The notes beneath the pieces are model-generated. The model worked only from the letters and a program-made list of their open reading frames with translations, was not told where the DNA came from and searched no databases. The position numbers and the translations under genes are program-made. From JBDHHQ01 sp039586035 (GTDB lineage: Bacteria; Gemmatimonadota; Gemmatimonadetes; Longimicrobiales; Gaopeijiaceae), in contig JBDHLD010000035.1 in the NCBI GenBank assembly GCA_039586035.1, positions 5,275-69,274 on the forward strand: a stretch of DNA of 64,000 bases, written 5' to 3'. Positions 34,664-43,192 of the stretch are shown in pieces. The stretch's first letter is position 1; every line of letters starts with the position of its first letter.

Positions 34664-35992
34664 TCAAGCGGACCGCAGCACCCGGCGCCAACGGCTCGGA
34701 TCAGCCACGTATCCCGGGAAGACCCCTTCCAGATCCTCCGCACCCAGGTGGCCGTAGGCGATCTCCGCGAACACGTCCCGGAAGTCCGTGGTCAGCGCGA
34801 GGTCGCGTCCTTCATGGAGCTGCTCCTTCTCCAACCCGGGCCAGTCCCCCAGGACCCGTCCGCCGTCCACGCCTCCGCCCATGACGAACATCACGTTGGC
34901 GTGACCATGATCGGTGCCCCCCGAGCCGTTCTCCGCCACCGTGCGTCCGAACTCCGACATGGTGAGGATGACGACGTCTTCCATGCCGTCGCCCAGGTCG
35001 GCGTAGAGTGCCTCGATGCCCCGGGCGAGCTCGGTCAACCGCCCCGCCAGCTGACCCTGGACGCCGCCCTGACCGACGTGCGTGTCCCAGCCTCCGAGAT
35101 CGGCGAACGCGACCTCCAGGCCCACGTCGGCCTTGATCAGCTGAGCGATCTGTCGGAGCGCGCGGCCGAAGTCGCCGTTGGGGTACTCGGCGCCCGCTGC
35201 CGGGGTGTATCGCCCCGGGTCCAGTCCTTCGAGCACGGCGACCGCCTCGAACGCTTCGTCAGCGGCGGCGCTCACGGCATCTCCCCGGTCCGTCCGGTAC
35301 AGCCGGCGGAAGGCCGCATCCAGCCCACCTGCCACGCCGAAGCTGTCCAGGTCGGGGATGGCCAGGGCGGGGTGTGCACCCGACAGCGCGCGGGGAAGAG
35401 AGGACGCCATGGCGATCCCCCTCAGCGCGTCGAGACCCGAAGCCATCCCCACCTGGCCGGTGGCGTGATCGGCGGCATGGGCCGCTCCGTCGGCAAGGGT
35501 CCTGCCGTCGCACCGCTCGCAGCGCGTGCCCTGCAGCACACGGTTGAGCCAGCCGTCCTCTGTGGACTTTACACCAGGCGTGCCCGTTTCCATGAAGTCC
35601 TGCGCGTCGAAGTGGGACCGGGTGGGATGGGGCGACCCCACGGCCTGGACGACTGCCAACTCACCCCGACCGTATAGCCCGTGCAGCGGTGCGAGCGCCG
35701 GGTGCAATCCGAAGAAGCCGTCCAGGTCCAGGGCGACGCCCTCGGCACCGCCACCCCGGGGCGCGGCAATCGCGATGCCGCGACGCATGCGGTAATACGC
35801 TTCCTCGCCGAAGGGCACGACCATGCTCAGCCCGTCCGCGGCGCCACGCTGGAAGATGCAGATGAGGGTCTTCCTGCCGGTGGGCCGTCCGACCCCCGCC
35901 GTCAACGGCCGTAGGACGAAGTCCGGCGGCAACCCCAGGGCGAGCAACGCCATAGCGCCCTGTTTCACGAAGACTCTGCGTCCGATCACCAT
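34664..35992 (-). CDS. DUF1501 protein
   Basis: A 442-residue protein from ATG 35992, preceded by GAGGAGAG. The N-terminus (RRVFVKQGAMALLALGLPP) is a Tat-like or Sec signal with RR. Characteristic DUF1501 blocks are present: LICIFQRGAADGLSMVVPF, DGFFGLHPALAPLHGLY, GSPHPTRSHFDAQDFMETG, FADLGGWDTHVGQGG, VVILTMSEFGRTVAENGSGG, TDHGHANVMFVMGGG. The domain is alkaline-phosphatase/sulfatase-fold related; enzymatic role is not established. It is 59 bases downstream of the DUF1800 gene, its usual partner. Confidence 0.92.
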   Translation of the reverse strand: MVIGRRVFVKQGAMALLALGLPPDFVLRPLTAGVGRPTGRKTLICIFQRGAADGLSMVVPFGEEAYYRMRRGIAIAAPRGGGAEGVALDLDGFFGLHPALAPLHGLYGRGELAVVQAVGSPHPTRSHFDAQDFMETGTPGVKSTEDGWLNRVLQGTRCERCDGRTLADGAAHAADHATGQVGMASGLDALRGIAMASSLPRALSGAHPALAIPDLDSFGVAGGLDAAFRRLYRTDRGDAVSAAADEAFEAVAVLEGLDPGRYTPAAGAEYPNGDFGRALRQIAQLIKADVGLEVAFADLGGWDTHVGQGGVQGQLAGRLTELARGIEALYADLGDGMEDVVILTMSEFGRTVAENGSGGTDHGHANVMFVMGGGVDGGRVLGDWPGLEKEQLHEGRDLALTTDFRDVFAEIAYGHLGAEDLEGVFPGYVADPSRWRRVLRSA

Positions 35993-36051
35993 CGTTCTCT
36001 CCTCTATTCCTACCCGCTGTCGTCGTGGCACGGGCACGTACGGCAGCTCAG

Positions 36052-37896
36052 TCAGTGCGTTTGAAACTCCGGCGACCCCAGGATCAGTCCCAGCGCCCGC
36101 ATGGCGGCCTGCCGGTCGGAGCCGGGCGGGTCGCGCTCGAGGTCTTCCCGAATCACGGCGAGCAGCTCGGTGGTGTCCGTTCCGGGGAGCATCACGGCGG
36201 CCAAACCGTCCAGCGCCGTGGGTCCCACGGCCCCGGCGGCCGCCAAGAGCGACGCCCCGTCGGGCCGTACGCCGCGAAGGCTTCCCGAAGCCAGCGCGGT
36301 GGAGAAGTTCATGCGGTTCAACATGGCGCCACCGGACACCCAACCCCCGCTGGCCTCGTCGTACCCCGTGGGGGCTTCGGCCAGATAGGGAGCCTGTTCC
36401 AGCGAGCGGAGGGTCTCGATGAGCGACCGTGGATTCAGGATCTCGGCGCCTGTGGCCCGCAACGCGCTCGCCGCCAGGATCACAGGAGACTTGATCCGGG
36501 ATCCCATGTGCTCGGGCGCGTAGAACTCATGGGCCGTGAACAGAGACCGCGTCACTTCCCGCAAGTCGCCACCGGTGTCCAGGAACACCTGGGTCAGGTG
36601 CTCGACCAGGGCCTCCGGCGGGTCGTCGGCCACGAAGCGGGTTACCATCTGGGTGGCGATGTGCCGCGCCGTGGACGGGTGCGTAGCGAGCATCTCGAGC
36701 ACTTGGCGACCCTCGTCTTGCCCGCCGCCTTGGAAGCGGCGTCCGAGGATCGTCTTCTCGCCCTTGTCGTGAACCTCGCTCCGGTAGACGAAGCCGTAAT
36801 CGCCGTCTCGCTGCTCCCGGCCTGCGCCGCCACCCTGCCGGTCCCGAGCACCTCGCCCGTTCCGCGGCATCTGGAGCGTCCATCCCGTGAAGGCTCGGGC
36901 TACGTCGACGACGTCGTCCTGGGTGTACCCTCCGTCCACTCCCAGCGTGTGCAGCTCCAGCAGCTCGCGGGCATAGTTCTCGTTCAGGCCGGGCAGTCGA
37001 GCCAGACGCTCGTTCAGAGCCGACTGATCCATGGACCCACGTCCTCCGAACGGCCGACCCCGCTGCGGGTTCCCGTTCGGCCGAATCGGGAACGTGACGC
37101 CGATTCCACCGCGTCCATCCCGTCCGCGGGTGCGCTGTGGGCGAGGCGCGGAACCGCTCCGGCTCCGACGCGACATCTCCTGCTGCGCCCGCGTCACTCT
37201 CTCCCGGATGGCGGCCGTGTCCGGTGCCATGCTTCGCCAGTTGTCCAGGTAGAAGAGCATGGCGGGGTGAGAGGCGGTGGCCACGAGCATGTCCTCGAAG
37301 CTGCCGAAGACGTGGGGCCGGATGGCGCTCCGCTCGTAGTCGGCCACCAGCCACCGGGAGGCGCCCTTGCCCCAGAAGACGTTGAAGTGGTCGAACCAGA
37401 AATCCGTCATCACCTGTTCGAGCTGCCGCTCGGAGAACGCGGCCCTGGTCAGCTTGGCCGCGGTCATCTCTCCAAGGACGCGGCCCGGCGCCTTTTCGGT
37501 GAGCTCGCGTCGGAGTCGGCGGCGCTCTTCGTCACGGAGTGACGTGCTGTCCTGCAATCGGACCCGCAGGGCCTGGAGCTGCTGCGGAGGCGGGTAGGTC
37601 GAGAACAGCTCGTCCAGCCCCATCTCGACGGAGGGGTAGCGCTGGGCTACCCGACTCTCGATGGGGTCGTCGATCTGCTCCGGACGAAGCTGTTCCTCGA
37701 GCCACGCCTCGACGCCCATGGCCGTGACCCGTTCCACATCCTGTGGACGGACGCCGAACGTGGCACGGTTGAGCAGGTGCACGGTTCGCCGCTCCACGGA
37801 CGGGCCGGGGTCCGCCACCTGGCAATGGGCTGGATGGGCCCAGGCCAACGCGATGAGCGCGGCGGCGGGTGAGATGGGAAAGCTGAGTCTGTGCAT
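36052..37896 (-). CDS. DUF1800 protein
   Basis: A 614-residue exported protein. ATG 37896 follows GAGGTGG by four bases; residues 1-26 form a signal (ISPAAALIALAWAHPAHCQ). DUF1800 landmarks: LLNRATFGVRPQDVERV, MTDFWFDHFNVFWGKG, HPAMLFYLDNW, LNENYARELLELHTLGVDGG, YTQDDVVDVARAFTGWTL, and HEFYAPEHMGSRIKSPV. Between the DNW and NENYAREL motifs lies an Arg/Gly/Pro-rich low-complexity insert (~residues 230-285). Function unknown; always found next to DUF1501, and together they are thought to act in the periplasm or at the surface. Confidence 0.92.
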   Translation of the reverse strand: MHRLSFPISPAAALIALAWAHPAHCQVADPGPSVERRTVHLLNRATFGVRPQDVERVTAMGVEAWLEEQLRPEQIDDPIESRVAQRYPSVEMGLDELFSTYPPPQQLQALRVRLQDSTSLRDEERRRLRRELTEKAPGRVLGEMTAAKLTRAAFSERQLEQVMTDFWFDHFNVFWGKGASRWLVADYERSAIRPHVFGSFEDMLVATASHPAMLFYLDNWRSMAPDTAAIRERVTRAQQEMSRRSRSGSAPRPQRTRGRDGRGGIGVTFPIRPNGNPQRGRPFGGRGSMDQSALNERLARLPGLNENYARELLELHTLGVDGGYTQDDVVDVARAFTGWTLQMPRNGRGARDRQGGGAGREQRDGDYGFVYRSEVHDKGEKTILGRRFQGGGQDEGRQVLEMLATHPSTARHIATQMVTRFVADDPPEALVEHLTQVFLDTGGDLREVTRSLFTAHEFYAPEHMGSRIKSPVILAASALRATGAEILNPRSLIETLRSLEQAPYLAEAPTGYDEASGGWVSGGAMLNRMNFSTALASGSLRGVRPDGASLLAAAGAVGPTALDGLAAVMLPGTDTTELLAVIREDLERDPPGSDRQAAMRALGLILGSPEFQTH

Positions 37897-37921
37897 GGGG
37901 CCACCTCGGTATCTCTAGCAA

Positions 37922-37970
37922 CCTCAGCCCGTTTGATGCACCACCGACCGAAACGTTAAGTCGGCTGAGG
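37922..37970. other. Nested inverted repeats between divergent genes
   Basis: CCTCAGCC (37922-37929) pairs perfectly with GGCTGAGG (37963-37970), and inside it CGTTT (37930-37934) can pair with AAACG (37951-37955). This lies between the start of the DUF1800 gene and lspA. It could be an RNA leader structure or a protein-binding site. Confidence 0.4.
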
Positions 37971-38100
37971 GGTTTGTAGTTGGCCCTGGCGAGACCCGGG
38001 TCACGACGTGAGATTTGGGAGCCCCAGACCTCGCCGCCCAACCCACGGGACGTTGTCCCCGGGACCCGGGCGCCATTCCACCCCACACTCCGATAGATAC

Positions 38101-38643
38101 GTGAAGTCCAAGATCACCACCCTCTCGGTCACGCTCGTCGTGATTCTGCTGTTGGACATCGTGACCAAGCGGTGGGCGCTCGAGGCCCTGGCCAACGGCA
38201 ACAGGATCGATCTGTTGGGTGGGCTCGTGCCTCTGACGCTCGCCTTCAATCAGGGAGCGGCCTTCGGCATCGAGATCGGCAACGATCCGCGCATGTTCTT
38301 CATCCCCATCACGATCGTCGCCTTGGGTCTGCTGGGCACGCTGCTGGTGCAGGCCGAGGACGGCGACAACCTTCGGATCTACTCGGTGTCGCTCGTGATG
38401 GCGGGCGCATTGGGCAACTTGATCGATCGCGTTCGATGGGACCGCGGCGTGGTGGACTTCATTGGCCCCGTCGATCTGGGCTTCATGGACTGGCCCATCT
38501 TCAACGTCGCCGACATGGCGATCTCGTGCGGTGCGGTGATGCTCGCCATCAGCTTCTGGTTGGAGGAGCGCGCCCACAAGAGGGCCATGAGCCAGGAGGT
38601 CGAAGGCTCCTTGGCGGACTCGACGCCGTCCTCGGCCCCGTAG
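38101..38643 (+). CDS. lspA: Lipoprotein signal peptidase II
   Basis: A 180-residue, four-helix membrane aspartic peptidase that removes signal peptides from diacylglyceryl-modified prolipoproteins. GTG 38101 places the first helix (TLSVTLVVILLLDIVTKRWA, with the conserved D-TK) at the N-terminus. The catalytic Asp residues are in GALGNLIDRV and FNVADMAIS; the LTLAFNQGAAFGI motif matches NxGAAFG. It has a C-terminal tail rich in Glu and Ser. It serves the several lipoproteins encoded in this window. No ribosome site is obvious. Confidence 0.93.
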   Translation: MKSKITTLSVTLVVILLLDIVTKRWALEALANGNRIDLLGGLVPLTLAFNQGAAFGIEIGNDPRMFFIPITIVALGLLGTLLVQAEDGDNLRIYSVSLVMAGALGNLIDRVRWDRGVVDFIGPVDLGFMDWPIFNVADMAISCGAVMLAISFWLEERAHKRAMSQEVEGSLADSTPSSAP

Positions 38644-38708
38644 GTCCTCCGCCCCGTAACTCAGCCGGCCCGCAGGTCAGGCGGGAAGCTGGCCAACCGG
38701 AACGGAAA

Positions 38709-38739
38709 CCGGGCCCGGAGCGGAGTGCCCCGGACCCGG
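38709..38739. terminator. Hairpin between convergent lspA and glnA
   Basis: CCGGGCCCGG (38709-38718) and CCGGACCCGG (38730-38739) pair over nine of ten positions. It sits between two convergent stops. There is no T tract on either strand, so it would be a weak bidirectional terminator. Confidence 0.45.
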
Positions 38740-38767
38740 CGTGTCCTACCTGCAGACGCGGCGCCGC

Positions 38768-40186
38768 CTACAGCACCATGTGCGTCTCGATGTCGAGGGG
38801 TGAGACGTAGAGACGGAATCTGTCCGCCTCCGCGATCTTCGTCTCGATGAGCTTGTCGTGCAGATCCTCGCCCACGGCCGCCTTGAGCCAATCGCTGTGC
38901 TCCGCGACATGCGCGGCCTCGAAGAGGTCGTGAGGCAGGGATCCCACGTTCATCTCCTCCCGCTCCATGGCCGTGAGCTTGTAGAGATCCAGGGTCATGG
39001 GATCGGGACAGGGCGTCGATTTCCGCACCCCGTCCAGGCCCGCGGCCAGCAGCACGCTGAACGCCAGGTACGGATTGCAGGTCGCGTCGGGGAAACGGGC
39101 CTCCATCCGCGTCGCCACTTCCTTGCCTGGCTTGTAGAGAGGGATTCGGATGGCCGCGGAACGGTTTCCCTCGGCCCATCCGATGTAGCACGGCGCCTCG
39201 TACCCGGGGACCAGCCGCTTGTAGGAGTTATAGAACTGGTTGGTCACCACCGTCAGCTCGCGCGCGTGGTCCAGCACTCCAGCGATGAAGTGCTTGGCCA
39301 TGGGGCTCAGGTGATGGGGGTCGCTGGAATCGTAGAACGCGTTCGTGCTCTCGTCCTTGAAGATCGAGAGATGTGTGTGCATTCCCGAGCCGTTCTCGCC
39401 CTGGATGGGCTTGGGCATGAACGTCGCGAACACGCCGTTCCGACGAGCGACCTCCTTCACCATGTACTTGTAGGTCTGGAGGTTGTCCGCCATGCGCAGC
39501 GCCTCCTTGTAACGGAGGTCGATCTCGTGCTGGGACGGCCCGACTTCGTGATGCTGGTACTCCACCGGAATCCCCATCGCCTCGAGGGCGGCGACCGTCA
39601 CCTCCCTGAGGTCATCCCCCACGTCGACCGGGTTGATGTCGAAGTACCCCGCCTGGTCGATGGTCTTGGGCCCAGACTCGTCGGCGAAGTAGAAGAACTC
39701 GGCCTCCGGGCCGATGTTCATGTGCGAATACCCCATCTCGGTCAGGGCACCGAGATTCCGCATGAGCACGTTCCTGGGGTCCGAGGCGTACAGCGAACCG
39801 TCGGGGTTCCGGACTTCGGCGAACATCCGGATCGCACGGGAGCCGCCAACCCGGAACGGCAGCGCCTGGGCCGTGGTGGCGATGGGCGCAGCGACCATGT
39901 CGCTTTCCTGGATGCGGCGGTAGCCCTGGATCGAGGAACCGTCGAAGCCCATGCCCTCTTCGAAGGCCCCCTTGAGCTCCTTCGGCGTGATGGAGAACGA
40001 CTTGAGAAAGCCGAGGATGTCGGTGAACCACATCCGAATCGACGTGACACCGTACTCCTCGACGTAGCGCAGGACGTCTTCCTGGGTGGACAGGGACAGC
40101 CCGTGCCGGCAGTCCATCTCGTCCACGTACTCTTCCATATCGTCCCGGAAGGCTTCCACCTGATACAACAGACCGTCCAAGTTCAT
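38768..40186 (-). CDS. glnA: Type I glutamine synthetase
   Basis: A 472-residue enzyme that makes glutamine from glutamate, ammonia and ATP. ATG 40186 has GGAG eight bases upstream. Active-site blocks are intact: MGFDGSSIQGYRRIQESDM, EFFYFADESG, the ATP/Glu region EVGPSQHEIDLRYKEA, MPKPIQGENGSGMHTHLS, EAPCYIGWAEGNRSAAIRIP and EARFPDATCNPYLAFSVLLA. The position of the adenylylation Tyr loop reads DLYKLTAMEREE instead of NLYDLPPEE, so control by adenylyltransferase is doubtful. The leader carries a promoter, an attenuator-like hairpin and a coupled leader ORF. Confidence 0.95.
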   Translation of the reverse strand: MNLDGLLYQVEAFRDDMEEYVDEMDCRHGLSLSTQEDVLRYVEEYGVTSIRMWFTDILGFLKSFSITPKELKGAFEEGMGFDGSSIQGYRRIQESDMVAAPIATTAQALPFRVGGSRAIRMFAEVRNPDGSLYASDPRNVLMRNLGALTEMGYSHMNIGPEAEFFYFADESGPKTIDQAGYFDINPVDVGDDLREVTVAALEAMGIPVEYQHHEVGPSQHEIDLRYKEALRMADNLQTYKYMVKEVARRNGVFATFMPKPIQGENGSGMHTHLSIFKDESTNAFYDSSDPHHLSPMAKHFIAGVLDHARELTVVTNQFYNSYKRLVPGYEAPCYIGWAEGNRSAAIRIPLYKPGKEVATRMEARFPDATCNPYLAFSVLLAAGLDGVRKSTPCPDPMTLDLYKLTAMEREEMNVGSLPHDLFEAAHVAEHSDWLKAAVGEDLHDKLIETKIAEADRFRLYVSPLDIETHMVL

Positions 40187-40320
40187 GGGCGCACTCCGTG
40201 CGGTGCAGGGTGGGGGAATGACGGGCTGGCCAGGCCCCAAAAAGCGAAGACCAGGCCGGAGGAGACACTCCCTCCAAGACCTGGTCGGAATCGGTCCAAC
40301 CGTAGGCTTCGGGCCCTCAT
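40183..40320 (-). CDS. 45-codon leader ORF overlapping the glnA start
   Basis: ATG 40320 begins a 45-residue Arg-rich peptide: five Arg in the first twelve residues (MRARSLRLDRFR), then a hydrophobic stretch (SSGLVFAFWGLA). Its TGA shares ATGA with the glnA start at 40186. The intrinsic-terminator hairpin lies entirely within this ORF, so ribosome movement would open it. Its ribosome site is weak (GGCGGGG). A chance open frame is possible. Confidence 0.45.
   Translation of the reverse strand: MRARSLRLDRFRPGLGGSVSSGLVFAFWGLASPSFPHPAPHGVRP
40239..40286 (-). terminator. Intrinsic terminator-like hairpin in the glnA leader
   Basis: On the minus strand GACCAGG pairs with CCTGGTC (outer 7 bp), and GGAGG with CCTCC (inner 5 bp), followed by TTCGCTTTTT. 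It stands about 70-115 bases after the predicted start of transcription and about 55 before the glnA ATG, where no upstream gene needs terminating. Attenuation of glnA is the simplest reading. Confidence 0.65.
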
Positions 40321-40360
40321 GGAGCCCCGCCCAGCGGACAGGTAGTCGTCGGCACGCGCG

Positions 40361-40389
40361 AGGATAATGGGACTGCGACAGAGTGTCAA
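40361..40389 (-). promoter_or_regulatory. Sigma70-type promoter of glnA
   Basis: Read on the minus strand: a perfect TTGACA (40389-40384), a 17-base spacer and TATCCT (40366-40361). Predicted transcription starts near 40354, giving a leader of about 168 bases before the glnA ATG. Confidence 0.75.
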
Positions 40390-40519
40390 GACGCAGCCGG
40401 CGACCCGGATGGCGCACGTCCACAGACCCGCGTGATCGCTTGCAGCGCGAGGCCCCGGGAAGCAGGTTGCCGGTCCCGAAAGACCCGTGCCATGACGCTC
40501 GCCACGCGGAGGTCTCGAC

Positions 40520-41521
40520 CTGGGAGAGCTGCGCAGGAACCTGTGGAGCGGACGGTGGTCCGTGGTCGCACCCGGCCGTGCGCATCGGCCCTTCGACACC
40601 GCCTTGCCGCCGGGAGGTCCCCGGCCTCGTCTCGACTCTGGCTGTCCCTTCTGTCCCGGAAACGAGCACGAGCTACCGGAGATTGTCTGGGAGCTCCCCG
40701 CCGCGGGCTCGCCCTCGTGGGCGGCTCGGGCAGTTCCCAACCGGTATCCCGCTTTCGTTCGGCCTTCGGAGGCCGAGTCGCCCGTGGCCGAGGTGGAGGA
40801 CGCGTTCGAGCCCACGGTTCGTCCGGCGGTGGGTAGACAGGAAGTGCTCATCGAGACGCCCCGCCACGACCTGGACCCGGCCACAATGTCGGAAAAGGAG
40901 CTGGAGTCCGCCGTCGAGGGCTACCACGCGCGCTACCGGGCGCTGTCATTGGAGGACCCGGAGGCACACGTCATCCTCTTTCGGAATCGCGGCGCCGAAT
41001 CGGGCAACTCCCTGGTCCACGCCCACGCGCAATTGTACGCCGTCCAGGGGCCCGTGCCCGACATCGATCGCCGGCTCGAGCGGGCGCGACGCTTCTACGC
41101 GGACCAGGGCGGATGTCTCCTGTGTGCGCTCGACGCCCTGGAGCCCGCGGCCGCGGCTCGCACCGTGGCCGAGAACGAGTCCTTCGTGGCCCGGGTGCCC
41201 TGGGCGCCGGTGACTGCCCTGGAGGTGTGGGTCCTGCCGAAGCGGCACCAGGCCTCCTTCGCGTCGGCCGGGAGAGCCGAGCGCGCCGACCTCGCCGCGA
41301 TTCTCGGGACGGTGTTCCGGAGCTACGGTCAGCGGGGGGGGGACCCGTCCTACAACGCCATCTGGCACGGGGCCCGCATGAGGGACGCCGAGGCGCCCCA
41401 CCTCCACTGGTTCGTCCAGCTCCGGCCGCGGCTGGCCCGTCCGGCCGGGTTCGAGCTCACGGCGGGTGTGGACATCTGCCCCAGCGATCCCGTGGCCGAC
41501 GCCGCCGTGCTACGAGGCTGA
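40520..41521 (+). CDS. Galactose-1-phosphate uridylyltransferase-like protein, apparent CTG start
   Basis: A 333-residue HIT-superfamily nucleotidyltransferase. The typical GalT N-terminus ELRRNLWSGRWSVVAPGRA extends upstream of the first ATG/GTG/TTG codon (GTG 40562). An in-frame TGA at 40493 closes the frame, and CTG 40520 has GGAGG seven bases upstream, so CTG is the probable start. Domain motifs: CPFCPGNE (metal-binding CxxC), VPNRYPAF, VILFRNRGAESGNSLVHAHAQ with the HxHxQ active site, a second CLLC, and HLHWFVQLRP. It transfers UMP or a related nucleotide between sugar phosphates; true substrate is unknown, as no Leloir genes are nearby. Confidence 0.88.
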   Translation: MGELRRNLWSGRWSVVAPGRAHRPFDTALPPGGPRPRLDSGCPFCPGNEHELPEIVWELPAAGSPSWAARAVPNRYPAFVRPSEAESPVAEVEDAFEPTVRPAVGRQEVLIETPRHDLDPATMSEKELESAVEGYHARYRALSLEDPEAHVILFRNRGAESGNSLVHAHAQLYAVQGPVPDIDRRLERARRFYADQGGCLLCALDALEPAAAARTVAENESFVARVPWAPVTALEVWVLPKRHQASFASAGRAERADLAAILGTVFRSYGQRGGDPSYNAIWHGARMRDAEAPHLHWFVQLRPRLARPAGFELTAGVDICPSDPVADAAVLRG

Positions 41522-41557
41522 CGGCCGCCCGCATGCGGCGAGGCCGGACGGCACCGC

Positions 41558-42952
41558 TCAAGCGTCGTCTCGTCGTGGCGGATCGCCCGACTCGTCCGAT
41601 CCGGTGGTTCTTCCCGACTCGTCCGACGGCGTGCTTTCGCCCGCCTCACGGGACGGCACGGCCTGGCTTGCCTCTCCCGCTTCCCGGCCGGCCTGGCTCG
41701 TCCCCTGGCCGGGGCCGGGAGCCACGGCCTCCTCACGGTCGTGCGCCTCGAACACCACCCAGATGATCCGACGACCCCGCATTCGTTCGACGCGAAGCTG
41801 GCCCCGCCTCACTTCTACACGGTCCCCGGGACGCGCCATGCGATCGAGCTGCTCCACCATCCATCCCCCGATCGTGTCGTGGGCGCGGCTCTCGAGGGTC
41901 ACGTCCAGCCTCTCCGCAACGTCGCGTACCGGCACACCACCCCAGATCCGGACGGTCCCGTCGGTGCGACGCTGAAACTCGACGGGCTCATCCAGCTCGT
42001 GTTCATCCTGGATCTCGCCGACGATCTCCTCGAACAGGTCTTCGAGCGTGACGATGCCGGCAGTTCCCCCGAACTCGTCGACGACGATAGCCATCTTGGC
42101 GCGGCGCCGTCGCATCTCCGGGATCAGGTCCTCCACCTTCTTGCCTTCCGGGGCGAACTGAACCGGGCGGATCAACGATCGAATCTCCGTCGCGCCGGCT
42201 CGGGCCGCGCGCCAGAGGTCCCGGGCCAGCAGGATGCCGAGGATGTGATCCAGATCGCCCTCGTAGACCGGCAAGCGCAGGTGGCCCTCGTCCAGCATCA
42301 GGTCCTGCGCCTCGGGCACCGACGCCTCCACCGAAATCGCGACGACCTCGGTCCGGGGCGTGAGCACCTCGGCCAGCGTCACCTCTTCCAGCCGCATGAC
42401 GTTCGTGACGACGCGCCATTCGTCCTCGTCCAGCGTGCCCTCGCGACGTCCGATCTCCGCCAGCACCTCGAGCTCGGCCCGGCTGATCGTCGGGGCGGCC
42501 TCCTTGGGGGTGATCCACCGATTGAACACCGACAGGGGGACGAGCACCGGCTTCATCACGACGATCATTCCCTGCAGTGTGTACGCCGTCGGCGTGGCCA
42601 GAACCTGCCAATAGGTGGCACCCACCGTCTTCGGCACGATCTCGGAGAAGAGCAGGATGACCAGGGTCAGGATCGCGGAGAACACCCCGATCCACCGGCT
42701 TCCGAACATCTCGAGGGCAATGGCCCCTCCCATGGTGGCCCCCACCGTGTGCGCGATGGTGTTGAGGGTCAGGATGGCCGCGATGGGCTCGTCGATCCGG
42801 TTCTGCATCCGGTGGAGGAGCTCACCGGCACGCTCTCCTCGATCTCGGAGCACGGCCACGAACGAGTGGGTGATGGAAAGGAGCACCGCCTCGAGGATGG
42901 AGCAGAGGAAGGAGGTGGAAAGCGACAGGCCCAAAACCCAGACGAGCTTCAA
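41558..42952 (-). CDS. CNNM/CorC-type (HlyC/CorC) membrane protein
   Basis: A 464-residue protein from TTG 42952, which follows GAGGAG closely; the longer frame to 43174 lacks protein-like sequence. A CNNM/DUF21 membrane domain comes first (LSLSTSFLCSILEAVLLSIT, LTLNTIAHTVGATMGGAIAL, LVILLFSEIVPKTVGATY), then a CBS pair (EVLTPRTEVVAISVEASVPE, HLRLPVYEGDLDHILGILLA, KMAIVVDEFGGTAGIVTLED) and a CorC_HlyC transporter-associated domain (VRIWGGVPVRDVAERLDV). The C-terminal ~70 residues are Glu/Ser/Gly-rich and probably disordered. The family transports or regulates Mg2+/Co2+ efflux. Confidence 0.92.
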   Translation of the reverse strand: MKLVWVLGLSLSTSFLCSILEAVLLSITHSFVAVLRDRGERAGELLHRMQNRIDEPIAAILTLNTIAHTVGATMGGAIALEMFGSRWIGVFSAILTLVILLFSEIVPKTVGATYWQVLATPTAYTLQGMIVVMKPVLVPLSVFNRWITPKEAAPTISRAELEVLAEIGRREGTLDEDEWRVVTNVMRLEEVTLAEVLTPRTEVVAISVEASVPEAQDLMLDEGHLRLPVYEGDLDHILGILLARDLWRAARAGATEIRSLIRPVQFAPEGKKVEDLIPEMRRRRAKMAIVVDEFGGTAGIVTLEDLFEEIVGEIQDEHELDEPVEFQRRTDGTVRIWGGVPVRDVAERLDVTLESRAHDTIGGWMVEQLDRMARPGDRVEVRRGQLRVERMRGRRIIWVVFEAHDREEAVAPGPGQGTSQAGREAGEASQAVPSREAGESTPSDESGRTTGSDESGDPPRRDDA

Positions 42953-43192
42953 GGCACTCCTCGGGCCGAGTGTGGCGTGTGGGCGGATCGCGGTGCCCCG
43001 GACGGCGCGTGGATTCGATCCCGGGCCGCCTGGCCGCCGCAGGGGGGAGATTGTAGTGTTCGTGCCGGAATCCGGGTAGCGGGGAGCCGCCACGCCGACG
43101 GTTCGATCACGGGGGTGCCGACCTGAGGACACGCACCGGCATCCGGAGCTCGGTCCCACCGAGCGCCCCCCCAAACTGGAATCGGGGACCCC

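Noticed and set aside
38060..38085. CCCGGGACCCGGG repeat as a regulatory palindrome upstream of lspA
   Set aside because: Too short and too expected in such GC-rich sequence to claim a site.
38858..40345. 495-codon open frame opposite glutamine synthetase
   Set aside because: Glutamine synthetase on the other strand is unambiguous; the shadow has no recognisable motifs.
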